A DNA stretch of 34,735 bases, taken from positions 1 through 34,735 of the forward strand of contig PLQL01000031.1 of NCBI GenBank assembly GCA_003160115.1. Reading direction: 5' to 3'. The notes below the pieces were generated by a model. That model made no database searches. It saw only the letters and a program-made list of their open reading frames with translations, and had not been told where the DNA came from. Of this stretch, positions 17,528 to 26,513 are shown in pieces; position 1 is the first letter of the stretch, and every line of letters begins with the position of its first letter. The DNA comes from Acidimicrobiaceae bacterium. GTDB taxonomy: Bacteria > Actinomycetota > Acidimicrobiia > Acidimicrobiales > RAAP-2. A program made the position numbers and the translations under genes.

Positions 17528-19027
17528 ATGACCGCGACCCTCAGCCTTGACGACGAGACCGCACCCACCGCTACGACCCGGTGGCACCCGAGTGCGGCGG
17601 CGCTCGTCGCCCTCGGGGGCTTCATCGTTTTCGCGATACTCGTGCTCACCAAAGCCACCGCCCTGCTCGAACCAGACGACTATGCCTACCGAGCCTCGAT
17701 CGTGGCGCTCAGCCACGGTCACATCCTGCTCACGAACGCGCAGTACGAGGCGCTGAACCGTCAACTCGCGGCGAGCGGCGGCCAGGGCATTCTCCAGTGG
17801 CACCACCTCGCCTCGGGCAAGTGGATCAGCGAGAAGAACCCCGGCTACCCCTTCTTCGCGGTGTTGTTCTACGTGCTTGGTTTGTTACGGGTGACGCCCC
17901 TTTTCTACGGTGCCCTCGCGTGCGTCGGGCTCTTCGCCGGAACCAAGGCGTGGCTCGGCAAGTGGGCCGGCACCTACGCGGTATGGCTCTACTGCTTCTC
18001 GGGCGCCGCGGTGACCTTCGCGTGGCGTGCCACCATGCCGAGCTTCACCGACGCATCGTTGATCGCCGCAGGCTTCGGTGCACTCCTGTGGGCCATGTTG
18101 AGCCAGGACGCCTCAGCTCGACGCCGCCTCATGACTGGACTCTTGGGTTTCCTTGCCCTCGAAGCAGCCGTCTTCATCCGCTACACCAACGTGATCGAGC
18201 TACTCGTCGCACTCGCCGGCGTCCTCGCCTTCGCCAAATCGGTGCAACTGCCGTGGCGCACGATCGGCGTCTGGGTGGGCTCAGTCGTCCTGTTCGCTCT
18301 GGTCGTCCTCGCCTTTGACCAGTGGGCCTACGGCAGGGCAACCTCCACTGGTTATTCGCCCGGAGAGATCACCTTTTCGCTCTCGGCCCTCTGGCCGAAC
18401 TTGAAGACCATGCCCAAACAGCTCACCACCTCCATGCCGTTTTGGGTCCTCGCCGGCGTCGCGTGCGTGCTCATCGTGATCCGACTCGTCCGTTCGCGCT
18501 CGAGTACTCCAGTCGACGAACAGCGTCGCGTCGTCGCGCGACGCGACGCGATGGTCGCGCTCGTACTCGCGGTGGGTTGGCTCGGCTTGTGGTTCTTGTA
18601 TCTCACCTACACCTGGACAGTTAACCAGGGGGGTGCTGGACACGGCATCGGCCCGGGCGGCGCGCCAGGAGCCGGGCCGGGTGGTGGCGCGACGGTGCAC
18701 GTGATCCGCTTCTACTTGCCCGCCCTGGGTCTCATCGCACTCCTCGGCGCTTGGTTACTGGTCCGAATCGGGCGTATCGTGCCTTGGGTGCTCCTCGGCG
18801 CGCTCGTGCTCGCGGCGGTGCTGTCATTTCACTCAATGGCGTCGTCGGGCTCCATCGGCGGTGGTCCGAACGGTGGTTTCCCCGGAGGTGGAGCGCTCCA
18901 TCCGCCCATCGGGTCAACGACACATTTGAGGTTGCCCGGCGGCTTTCACGGACCCGGCGGCGCAGGTGCGCCACCGACGGGTGCTGGCTTCGGGCCACCG
19001 CCTTCGTCAAGTTCATCCGCGGGCTAA
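17528..19027 (+). CDS. Multi-pass membrane protein, GT-C glycosyltransferase-like, with Gly/Pro-rich segments
   Basis: Start taken at MTATLSLDDE. DD motif after TM1 (LLEPDDYAYRAS) and SEKNPGYPFFAVLFYVLG resemble GT-C family signatures; many TM helices; Gly-rich loop and C-terminal tail. Confidence 0.65.
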   Translation: MTATLSLDDETAPTATTRWHPSAAALVALGGFIVFAILVLTKATALLEPDDYAYRASIVALSHGHILLTNAQYEALNRQLAASGGQGILQWHHLASGKWISEKNPGYPFFAVLFYVLGLLRVTPLFYGALACVGLFAGTKAWLGKWAGTYAVWLYCFSGAAVTFAWRATMPSFTDASLIAAGFGALLWAMLSQDASARRRLMTGLLGFLALEAAVFIRYTNVIELLVALAGVLAFAKSVQLPWRTIGVWVGSVVLFALVVLAFDQWAYGRATSTGYSPGEITFSLSALWPNLKTMPKQLTTSMPFWVLAGVACVLIVIRLVRSRSSTPVDEQRRVVARRDAMVALVLAVGWLGLWFLYLTYTWTVNQGGAGHGIGPGGAPGAGPGGGATVHVIRFYLPALGLIALLGAWLLVRIGRIVPWVLLGALVLAAVLSFHSMASSGSIGGGPNGGFPGGGALHPPIGSTTHLRLPGGFHGPGGAGAPPTGAGFGPPPSSSSSAG

Positions 19028-19052
19028 TCGACGAACCAGATAATTTGGTGCA

Positions 19053-19391
19053 ATGGACGAGCCAGAGGATCTGAAGGACTCAGAAGAGATCAAGTATTTT
19101 CGCGAGACGCCGGTCGAGACGGTGCTGGGCAATCACATCTTCGTGTTGCTCCAGGTCGCCGCCGTGCACCTAGCCGAGACGCCGCCCGACCTGGCCGGAG
19201 CCCAACTGGTGATCGACACGATCAGCGCGATGATCAACGCCGGTGGGAACCGCCTGGGCGAGCACGTCGATCTCTACCGCAGCGCCCTCGCCGAAGTCCA
19301 GCAGGTGTTCGTACGTGCGGCCTCGCCCACGAAGGGCACGACGTCAGACGGTGACGCGGAACCTGAAGGTGAGACACAACCCGCCGAGTGA
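19053..19391 (+). CDS. DUF1844 family protein
   Basis: 112 aa; VLLQVAAVHLAETPPDLAGAQLVIDTISAMINAGGNRLGEHVDLYRSALAEVQQVFV. Confidence 0.85.
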   Translation: MDEPEDLKDSEEIKYFRETPVETVLGNHIFVLLQVAAVHLAETPPDLAGAQLVIDTISAMINAGGNRLGEHVDLYRSALAEVQQVFVRAASPTKGTTSDGDAEPEGETQPAE

Positions 19392-20693
19392 ACTCTGCGA
19401 GGTACTCATCTCCCCGTTCATCGCGCCGCTCAGGTCAGCCATAATGCTCATGCCCAGTCCAGAGCCTCCCGACTCGCGACTACGCGAAGGATCGAATCGT
19501 CGAAACCTTTCGGCGCGTTGTCCGTACACCGGCAGGCCCGGTCCCCCGTCCTCCACGCGCAGCTGCACGACGTCACCGACGTGACCCAGGGCCACGCGAA
19601 CCGGGACATCGGGCGGCGTGTGACGCGCGATGTTGCCTAGGGCATTGTTCATCATTCGCTCGATCAGGTCACGGCGAGCGTTCAGTTGAATACCCGGTTC
19701 GATTTCTTCGACCACGGTGCGCGAAGGGTGGTCGTCACGAAATTCACCGACGCTGGCGACGACGACCTCGCTGAAGTGCACTGTTTCGTCACTCTTGGGT
19801 GGTAATTCGCGGATCTCGGCGAGCAGCAAGAGATCACTCACGAGGGCTTCCATGCGCACGATCTCCCTGCGCATACGCTCGATGGCCCGCGCCAACTGCT
19901 CGGGTGAAACGTCGGGGTTCGAGATGAGTTCGCTGTAGCCCTTGATCACCGTGAGCGGCGTGCGAAGTTCGTGAGAAGCATCACCGATGAACATCTGCAT
20001 GGACTCGGCGTGACGCGACTCCACCTCGATCTTCTCCTGTAGCGTGCGCACCATCGTAGCGAGGGCGCGCTGCAGTTCTCGAACGTCGCGACTCCCCCGG
20101 TTGGGAGGGACGGTCTCGTAGGTCTGTCCCTCGGCGACGTCGGAAGCGAAACCGATGAGTCCTTCCATCGTCACCAGATCGCGTCGCATGAAGATTCGAG
20201 CGACCACCACCATGGCGAGCGCCGCGAGTAGTGCTGCCAAGGCGACGCGAAGGATCAATTGCTGACTCGATCGACTGATGCTCTGGGTCGAGGCCGCGAC
20301 GAGTAGGTAGTCGCCCCCGCCGATGTCGAGTGATCGCACCCGAAATCCCGGCAAGTCGGGCACACTCACGACCGAGGACAACGAGCCTCGCACGTCGGCG
20401 AGGGTGGGCGTGAGGCTCAGGGGCGTGTTGGCACTAATGAGCTGGGTCACGGTCCCGTCGGGGTAGACCACGTCCAAGGTCAGGTCGTAATTGTTCTTCT
20501 GGTCGACGTTGATCGCGTCGCTGAGCGCTTCGTCCGGGGTGCCGAGGCCGCTCTGCACCACGGCATTCACGGTTTGGTTCAAGTTGTCGTACGCCGAGTG
20601 CGTGCTGGAGTTGACGGCGTACCATCCGACGCTCAGGGCCACGACCGTGGTGATGACGATGAGCAGGATCGTCAGGCGCGTAGCCAGCTTCAC
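19344..20693 (-). CDS. Sensor histidine kinase (HAMP, HisKA, HATPase)
   Basis: 449 aa; two TM segments, DASHELRTPLTVIKGYSEL H-box, NNALGNIARHT N-box, GGSGLGMSIMADL G-box. Confidence 0.95.
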   Translation of the reverse strand: MKLATRLTILLIVITTVVALSVGWYAVNSSTHSAYDNLNQTVNAVVQSGLGTPDEALSDAINVDQKNNYDLTLDVVYPDGTVTQLISANTPLSLTPTLADVRGSLSSVVSVPDLPGFRVRSLDIGGGDYLLVAASTQSISRSSQQLILRVALAALLAALAMVVVARIFMRRDLVTMEGLIGFASDVAEGQTYETVPPNRGSRDVRELQRALATMVRTLQEKIEVESRHAESMQMFIGDASHELRTPLTVIKGYSELISNPDVSPEQLARAIERMRREIVRMEALVSDLLLLAEIRELPPKSDETVHFSEVVVASVGEFRDDHPSRTVVEEIEPGIQLNARRDLIERMMNNALGNIARHTPPDVPVRVALGHVGDVVQLRVEDGGPGLPVYGQRAERFRRFDPSRSRESGGSGLGMSIMADLSGAMNGEMSTSQSSLGGLCLTFRFRVTV

Positions 20694-21379
20694 TACTTCG
20701 TGCTTTCGTCGACCAGTTTGAATCCGACGCCGCGCACCGTGGTGACGGGCGCGAAGCCGTCGCGGTGGACCTTTCTACGCAAGTACGACACGTACGTGTC
20801 GAGCACTGACGTCTCGGAGTCGAAATCGATGTTCCACACCTCACGTAATAGCTGTTCTCGCGTTACCAGTCTGTTCTTGCGCTCCATCAGCACCTCGAGC
20901 AGCCGGAACTCGGTCGCCGAAAGCTCAACCGGTACGGCGCCGAGGAAGACCTCGTGTCGATCAACGTTCATCGAGAGCCGCCCGCACTCGTAACTGAGTT
21001 CCTCGTCACCGTCGGGCATGGCGCGGCGCAGGATGGCTTTCACCCGCAGGAGCAACTCCTCGAGGCTGAACGGTTTTCGCACGTAGTCGTCAGCCCCGTA
21101 GCGCAGTCCCTGGGCCACGTCATCGTTTGAATCGCGCGCCGAGAGCAGCAGAACCGGCGTCTGGGTGTCGTGCTCACGAAGTTTCTCCAAGAACTCGAAC
21201 CCGTTCATGGTCGGCATGTTGACGTCCACGATGCACAGATCGGCCCGATGCCGATGCAACACCTCAAAGGCCTCAATGCCGTTCGCGGCTGTGTCGGTCT
21301 CATAACCGGCGATCCTCAAAGCGTCGCACAACAAATCGCGAACTCCCGGTTCGTCGTCGACCACGAGTACCTTGGTCAT
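20693..21379 (-). CDS. OmpR/PhoB-family response regulator
   Basis: 228 aa; MTKVLVVDDEPGVRDLL, DVNMPTMNGFEFL, winged-helix LSATEFRLLEVLMERKNRLVTREQLLREVW. Stop overlaps the kinase GTG start (TAGTG). Confidence 0.96.
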   Translation of the reverse strand: MTKVLVVDDEPGVRDLLCDALRIAGYETDTAANGIEAFEVLHRHRADLCIVDVNMPTMNGFEFLEKLREHDTQTPVLLLSARDSNDDVAQGLRYGADDYVRKPFSLEELLLRVKAILRRAMPDGDEELSYECGRLSMNVDRHEVFLGAVPVELSATEFRLLEVLMERKNRLVTREQLLREVWNIDFDSETSVLDTYVSYLRRKVHRDGFAPVTTVRGVGFKLVDESTK

Positions 21380-21524
21380 CGTTCTGCCGCCATGAAGTGA
21401 GCGTACCTTTCACCGAGACGCTCGTGGTCGCGAAAGAGTCTTCACAGGTAACCCTGGTGCGGCCCACAGCCGTTTCACAACTTTGCTCGATACGCTGGCA
21501 GCGTCAGTTCGAAAGGAGGTTCCT

Positions 21525-21935
21525 ATGAAGAAGTCATTTCCTCGTATGATCGCCTCCCTCAGCGTCTGCGCGGCACTGATGCTGGGTGCTTCGGCCGCCT
21601 CAGGGGCCGGACTCGGACGCTCCCATAACACCACCACGAAGGCCACGGCCGCGACCAATTCGAGTTCGACCACCACCACGATCACCGTGGGTCCGTGGAG
21701 GGCCTATCGCCAGGCGCTCGCCGCCTACGTCGTCGCCCGCATGACGATCGCCGAGACGTTCCAAAAAGCGGTCAACGCAGCGCAGGCTGCTTTTCTCGCC
21801 GCGCGCGCTTCAGCGACGACCGGCGCCGAACGCAGCACTGCGCGGGCCGCCTACGCACTGGCCATCGCCCAGGCGGCGGCCGCACGTAGTTCGGCGCTGA
21901 TCAATCTCGGCAAACCGCCGGTGCGTCCCAACTAG
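21525..21935 (+). CDS. Small secreted Ala/Thr-rich protein of unknown function
   Basis: Strong SD (AAAGGAGG) before ATG 21525; signal peptide MKKSFPRMIASLSVCAALMLGASAASGAG, Thr/Ser-rich linker, Ala-rich helical C-terminus. Confidence 0.8.
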   Translation: MKKSFPRMIASLSVCAALMLGASAASGAGLGRSHNTTTKATAATNSSSTTTTITVGPWRAYRQALAAYVVARMTIAETFQKAVNAAQAAFLAARASATTGAERSTARAAYALAIAQAAAARSSALINLGKPPVRPN

Positions 21936-21961
21936 TTCGGGGTTCCCCTCGGACGTGTCCC

Positions 21962-22192
21962 CTAGTGAGCGCTGGAGCGCCTGTGCCCGGTACCGTGCGC
22001 CACGACGTCGACCACTTCGTCGAAACCCAGATGACCGACCGCCCTGGTGGCTTGGGCGCGAACGCCGACCTCAATGGTGCGTGAGCCGTCGCGAATGTTG
22101 ACACAATGAAAATAGAGCGCTTCGCCTCGATTGTCACGAAAGACGCCGTCGCCGCGAGCATCGTCAAAGGCCGCGATGACTCCTTCGATCAT
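21962..22192 (-). CDS. Divergent cold-shock-domain-like small protein
   Basis: 76 aa; MIEGVIAAFDDARGDGVFRDNRGEALYFHCVNIRDGSRTIEVGVRAQATRAVGHLGFDEVVDV. ATG overlaps the ribH stop (ATGA). Confidence 0.75.
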   Translation of the reverse strand: MIEGVIAAFDDARGDGVFRDNRGEALYFHCVNIRDGSRTIEVGVRAQATRAVGHLGFDEVVDVVAHGTGHRRSSAH

Positions 22193-22734
22193 GTCGTACG
22201 CAACAACGAACCTTGACGGAGCACCGAGACCATCTCGAGCGCGGTCTGAGCAGCCTCGCGACCCTTGTTGGACTCGTCGGAGCGCGAGCGATCGAGTGCT
22301 TGTTCGACTGTATTGGTAGTGAGCACACCAAAGACCACGGGCACACCAAGGCTGAGCTGTACGTCTTGGACGCCACGGGCGCACTGGCCCGCGACCACTT
22401 CGTAGTGTCCCGTGTCTCCTCGAATCACTGCACCGAGCGTGATCACCGCGTCGACCGGTCGCGCTCCACTCGCGAACGCTCGTGCGAGCAGGGGTAGTTC
22501 AAAGGCACCGGGCGCCCAGGCCAGCGCGATGTCACGCCGGTCGACGCCCGCCTCATCGAGTGCGTCCAGAGCCCCGAACAGAAGTCGCGTCGTAATCCCT
22601 CCATTGAAGCGCGAACACGCAATGCCTACTCGCAGACCCCGACCATCGTGAGCGCCTTCGAGGTACTCACCGACCCTCGCGCGCAAGGTCTCGCCGACGG
22701 CAGGATCGAACTCCGTCTCACTCGACGTCGTCAT
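22189..22734 (-). CDS. ribH: 6,7-dimethyl-8-ribityllumazine synthase
   Basis: RVGIACSRFNGGITTRLLFGALDAL, WAPGAFELPLLARAF, GAVIRGDTGHYEVVAGQCARGVQ. Start placed at MTTSSE. Confidence 0.96.
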   Translation of the reverse strand: MTTSSETEFDPAVGETLRARVGEYLEGAHDGRGLRVGIACSRFNGGITTRLLFGALDALDEAGVDRRDIALAWAPGAFELPLLARAFASGARPVDAVITLGAVIRGDTGHYEVVAGQCARGVQDVQLSLGVPVVFGVLTTNTVEQALDRSRSDESNKGREAAQTALEMVSVLRQGSLLRTT

Positions 22735-23941
22735 CGAGGCCTCCGAGCAGGTGACCCATCCGTTCGCGTTTGGTGCGCAGGTACTCAATGTTGAACTCAG
22801 TGGGACGGCTCTCGAGCGCCACACGTTCGACGATGTTGAGCCCAAATCCTTCGAGGCCGCCGTATTTGGAGGGATTGTTGGTCATCAGTCGCATGGTCGT
22901 CACCCCCAGGTCGACCAGAATCTGCGCGCCGATGCCGTACTCGCGCGAGTCGACCGGTAACCCGAGTTCGAGGTTCGCGTCGACGGTGTCGTGTCCGTCT
23001 TCTTGAAGGGCGTAGGCGCGAATCTTGTGACCGAGTCCGATGCCTCGACCTTCGTGACCCCTTAGGTACACGACGACACCGGTACCTTCAGCGGCGATCT
23101 TCGCCAACGCCGTGTGCAATTGTGGCCCGCAGTCGCATCGCAGCGATCCGAGGGCGTCACCGGTCAGACACTCCGAGTGCACCCGCACGAGCACGTTGCG
23201 CGCGTCACTAATATCCCCGTAGACCAGCGCCATGTGTTGTTCACCGTCGAGGACGTTCTCGTAGACGAACGCCTGGAACTGGCCGAACTCGGTGGGTAGT
23301 GAGGCTTCGGCGATGCGCTTGACGAGCTTTTCGTGGTGCCGTCGGTAACGGATCAGGTCCGCGATGGTGATGATGGGCAGCGCGTGTCGTTGGGCGAACT
23401 CTTCGAGCTCGGGCAGTCGAGCCATACCGGTCTTATCGGCGGTCACCACTTCGCACAGCACGCCCGAGGGATACTTTCCCGCCAGGCGACACAGGTCCAC
23501 GGTCGCCTCAGTGTGACCAGCGCGCTTGAGGACACCCCCCGCTCGATAGCGCAGCGGGAAGATGTGCCCGGGTCGATTGAGGTCGTTGGGTCTCGTCGCA
23601 GGGTCAATCAGGGCCCGCACGGTTGCCGCTCGATCGCTGGCCGAAATTCCGGTCGAGGTCCCGTGTCGGTAGTCCACGGTGACGGTGAACGCGGTGCGCT
23701 GGGCTTCGGTGTTCGCCACGACCATGAGCGGTAAATCCAGCTCGTCGGCCCGCTGGGATTCGAGCGGCACGCAGAACACCCCCGAAGTGTGCTCGAGGAA
23801 GAACGCCATGCTCTCGGGCGTGACGTCCTCGGCCGCCATGATCAAGTCGCCCTCGTTCTCACGATCCTCGTCGTCCACGACCACGACCATGCCACCGCTC
23901 TTCAGTTGCGTGATCGCTTCTTCTATCGTTGACAGCGCCAT
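22718..23941 (-). CDS. ribBA: Bifunctional 3,4-DHBP synthase / GTP cyclohydrolase II
   Basis: 407 aa; VVVVDDEDRENEGDLIMAAE; RVHSECLTGDALGSLRCDCGPQL; YLRGHEGRGIGLGHKIRAY. Confidence 0.98.
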   Translation of the reverse strand: MALSTIEEAITQLKSGGMVVVVDDEDRENEGDLIMAAEDVTPESMAFFLEHTSGVFCVPLESQRADELDLPLMVVANTEAQRTAFTVTVDYRHGTSTGISASDRAATVRALIDPATRPNDLNRPGHIFPLRYRAGGVLKRAGHTEATVDLCRLAGKYPSGVLCEVVTADKTGMARLPELEEFAQRHALPIITIADLIRYRRHHEKLVKRIAEASLPTEFGQFQAFVYENVLDGEQHMALVYGDISDARNVLVRVHSECLTGDALGSLRCDCGPQLHTALAKIAAEGTGVVVYLRGHEGRGIGLGHKIRAYALQEDGHDTVDANLELGLPVDSREYGIGAQILVDLGVTTMRLMTNNPSKYGGLEGFGLNIVERVALESRPTEFNIEYLRTKRERMGHLLGGLDDDVE

Positions 23942-24927
23942 CAGACCTCCACGTCCACCCGTATATCTTCGCCGATTCTCGTGACGTCCACCACCCGTCC
24001 CCGGCGAAGCGCGCCAATGGTGGGTGTCGAAAGGGCCTTCAGTGCACCCAGGGTCCCCGAAGCGCCCGCGAAGGCCGGCGCCTGGTACCAGACCACGTGG
24101 TTGACCAAGCCCTGTTCGAGGAACTCGCTCGCGGTCGTCGGACCCCCTTCGACCAGCAGTTGAAGGACGTCGTGCTCGCCCAATTCGTCCAGCACGAGTC
24201 CCAATTCGCCGCTTCGCTCAAGACATGGTCGCACCCGCGCGTCAGCGGAGACCGTCCCCAGCACGACGCGCAGTGGCTCGATGATGATGTCATCGAGTCG
24301 CGCCGTGAGTACCGGATTGTCGGCGCGCACCGTGCCCGCACCCACGAGGATGGCCTGGCTCTGCGCGCGAAGTACGTGTGCGTCACGTCGCGCCAGTTCA
24401 CCGGTGATCCACTGACTCGAACCATCCGACATCGCGACGACCCCGTCGAGAGTGGAGGCGATCTTCAGTACCACGTACGGCCGACCCGTACGTCGGTGCC
24501 ACAGGTACGCGGCGAGCTGTCGTTGCACTAAGGCCTCTGCGATGCCCACTTCGACCTGCACCCCCGAGGCCTTCAATAGTTCAGCGCCCCGGCCCGAGAC
24601 CCGCGAATCGGGATCGAGCGTGCCGATCACCACGCGTGCGACACCCGCCGCCACGATGGCTTCAACGCATGGTCCGGTCCGACCCACGTGACAGCACGGC
24701 TCAAGCGTCACCACCAAAGTTGCACCACGCGCCAGATCGCCCGCTCGGCGCAGCGCTTCGATCTCGGCGTGGGACTCACCGGGGGCGTGGGTGTGTCCCT
24801 CGCCCACCACGACGCCATGATCGTTCACGATGAGCGCCCCCACCCACGGGTTCGGTGGCGCGTGCAGCCGCGCCTTCTCGCCGGCTTCAATCGCCAACAG
24901 CATGTAGTCGTGGGGTTGCAGTGCCAT
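23941..24927 (-). CDS. ribD: Riboflavin biosynthesis deaminase/reductase
   Basis: 328 aa; HAEIEALRRAGDLARGATLVVTLEPCCHVGRTGPCVEAI; reductase domain LKIASTLDGVVAMSDGSSQWITG. Confidence 0.97.
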   Translation of the reverse strand: MALQPHDYMLLAIEAGEKARLHAPPNPWVGALIVNDHGVVVGEGHTHAPGESHAEIEALRRAGDLARGATLVVTLEPCCHVGRTGPCVEAIVAAGVARVVIGTLDPDSRVSGRGAELLKASGVQVEVGIAEALVQRQLAAYLWHRRTGRPYVVLKIASTLDGVVAMSDGSSQWITGELARRDAHVLRAQSQAILVGAGTVRADNPVLTARLDDIIIEPLRVVLGTVSADARVRPCLERSGELGLVLDELGEHDVLQLLVEGGPTTASEFLEQGLVNHVVWYQAPAFAGASGTLGALKALSTPTIGALRRGRVVDVTRIGEDIRVDVEV

Positions 24928-24930
24928 GAA

Positions 24931-25611
24931 TCAGCTTCGCGCGGCCTCACGAAGCGAGTGGGCCGCTTCGAGGGGCTCGGACGCGCCGAAGATCGCCGAG
25001 CCGGCGACCAGCACGTTCGCCCCGGCCCCCACCGCGACGGGGGCCGTGCTCACGTCGATGCCGCCGTCGACCTCGATGTCCAACGCGAGCCGTTGCTGGT
25101 CCACCTCGCGGCGCGCGCTCACGACCTTGGACATCACGTCACCCATGAAGGTTTGGCCGCCGAAACCTGGGAACACGGTCATCAGCAGCAGCAAGTCGAT
25201 GTCGCCGAGGAACGGTGCGACCTGTTGAAAGGGCGTATCGGGATTGGCCGCCAGTCCGACGCGAAGACCCAGGGCGCGAGCGTCTTCAATGAGCGACTTG
25301 GTGCCGCCCACCTCCACGTGGACCGTACAACCGTCTGCCCCGGCCTTCTTGAACGCCTCGAGGTAGCGACCGGGTTCGGTCATCATCAGATGACAGTCAA
25401 AGAAACGAGTGCTGTAGGGGCGCAGCGAACGCACGACCGGCGGACCGATCGACACGTTGGGCACGAAGTGTCCGTCCATCACGTCCACGTGGAGCCAATC
25501 GGTCTCGGCGTCGATCTCGTGCACACGCGCGGCGAGTTCACCGAAGTCCGCCGCGAGGATCGAGGGGGCAAGACGAAAGGTGCCGGGTGGTCCTGGATCA
25601 ATCATTGTCAC
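24931..25611 (-). CDS. rpe: Ribulose-phosphate 3-epimerase
   Basis: 226 aa; LAPSILAADFGELAARVHEIDAETDWLHVDVMDGHFVPN, MTVFPGFGGQTF, EVDGGID. Confidence 0.98.
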   Translation of the reverse strand: MTMIDPGPPGTFRLAPSILAADFGELAARVHEIDAETDWLHVDVMDGHFVPNVSIGPPVVRSLRPYSTRFFDCHLMMTEPGRYLEAFKKAGADGCTVHVEVGGTKSLIEDARALGLRVGLAANPDTPFQQVAPFLGDIDLLLLMTVFPGFGGQTFMGDVMSKVVSARREVDQQRLALDIEVDGGIDVSTAPVAVGAGANVLVAGSAIFGASEPLEAAHSLREAARS

Positions 25612-25640
25612 AAAATCAGCCTAGGGCGTAGGCCTCATCT

Positions 25641-26513
25641 TTACGACCACGTGAGCGTCGTCGGGTCCAGGCGCGCGCCTAGCCACCACGCGTTCGCGCT
25701 CATGGCCCGCGAGCCCTCGACTTGCACCTGTTCGAGCGCGTACGAACCGTCAACCGTGTGCACGAGTACCTCACCGCCCTCGAAGGTGACACCGCCCGCC
25801 CGCGCGCGCGACACGGCCTCGTGACCCGCCAGCACCCGTACCCGTCGGTCCCCCAGGAAAAAGAAGGCTCGCCCCAGCCGTACCGTGCGCGAGAGAAGCG
25901 CGACCGGCATCGACGCTTGTAGATGAAACGTCTCACTGGTGAGCTTGTGCGCGTACGTCGCCTCGCCTTCCTGGGCCACGGGATGCTCGAGCAGTTCGCC
26001 AGACCCCAGAACCTCGACGAGCACGTTCGCGCCCAGAATCGCGAGTTCACCCGTCAACTGGTCCGCGGTCTTCTCATCGACACTCGTGACGGCGCGCGAG
26101 TGCACGGGGCCCGTGTCGAGGGCCTCCTCGAGCGTCATGACACAGACGCCGGTCTGCTCGTCACCCGCGAGGATTGCGCGCTGCACCGGGGCGGCACCGC
26201 GCCAACGCGGTAGGAGCGAGAAATGAACGTTGAGCATCGGCGTGACTGCGAGCACCGCGGCGGGGATGAGTGCACCGTACGCGACGACGATCCCTCGCTC
26301 GACGCCCAGACCTTCAAGGTCCTTGAGCGAATGACTCACGGGTAGCCCGAGACCGAGCGCGGCTTGCTTAACCGGACTGGGCGACAGTTCCGAGCCACGG
26401 CCTCGTTTGCGGTCGGGTCGAGTGACCACCAGGGCCACCTCGTGGCCGGCATAGACCAGGGCCTCGAGTGAGGGCACCGCGGCGCTCGGCGTACCGAGGA
26501 ACGCCAGGCGCAT
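25641..26513 (-). CDS. fmt: Methionyl-tRNA formyltransferase
   Basis: 290 aa; MRLAFLGTPSAAVPSLEAL, NVHFSLLPRWRGAAPVQRAILAGD, TGVCVMTLEEALDTGPV. Confidence 0.98.
   Translation of the reverse strand: MRLAFLGTPSAAVPSLEALVYAGHEVALVVTRPDRKRGRGSELSPSPVKQAALGLGLPVSHSLKDLEGLGVERGIVVAYGALIPAAVLAVTPMLNVHFSLLPRWRGAAPVQRAILAGDEQTGVCVMTLEEALDTGPVHSRAVTSVDEKTADQLTGELAILGANVLVEVLGSGELLEHPVAQEGEATYAHKLTSETFHLQASMPVALLSRTVRLGRAFFFLGDRRVRVLAGHEAVSRARAGGVTFEGGEVLVHTVDGSYALEQVQVEGSRAMSANAWWLGARLDPTTLTWS

Noticed and set aside
24688-25824. 378-aa plus-strand ORF opposite ribD/rpe/fmt
   Set aside because: Antisense to well-supported genes; His/Arg-rich composition with no recognisable family, typical of spurious open frames in high-GC DNA.
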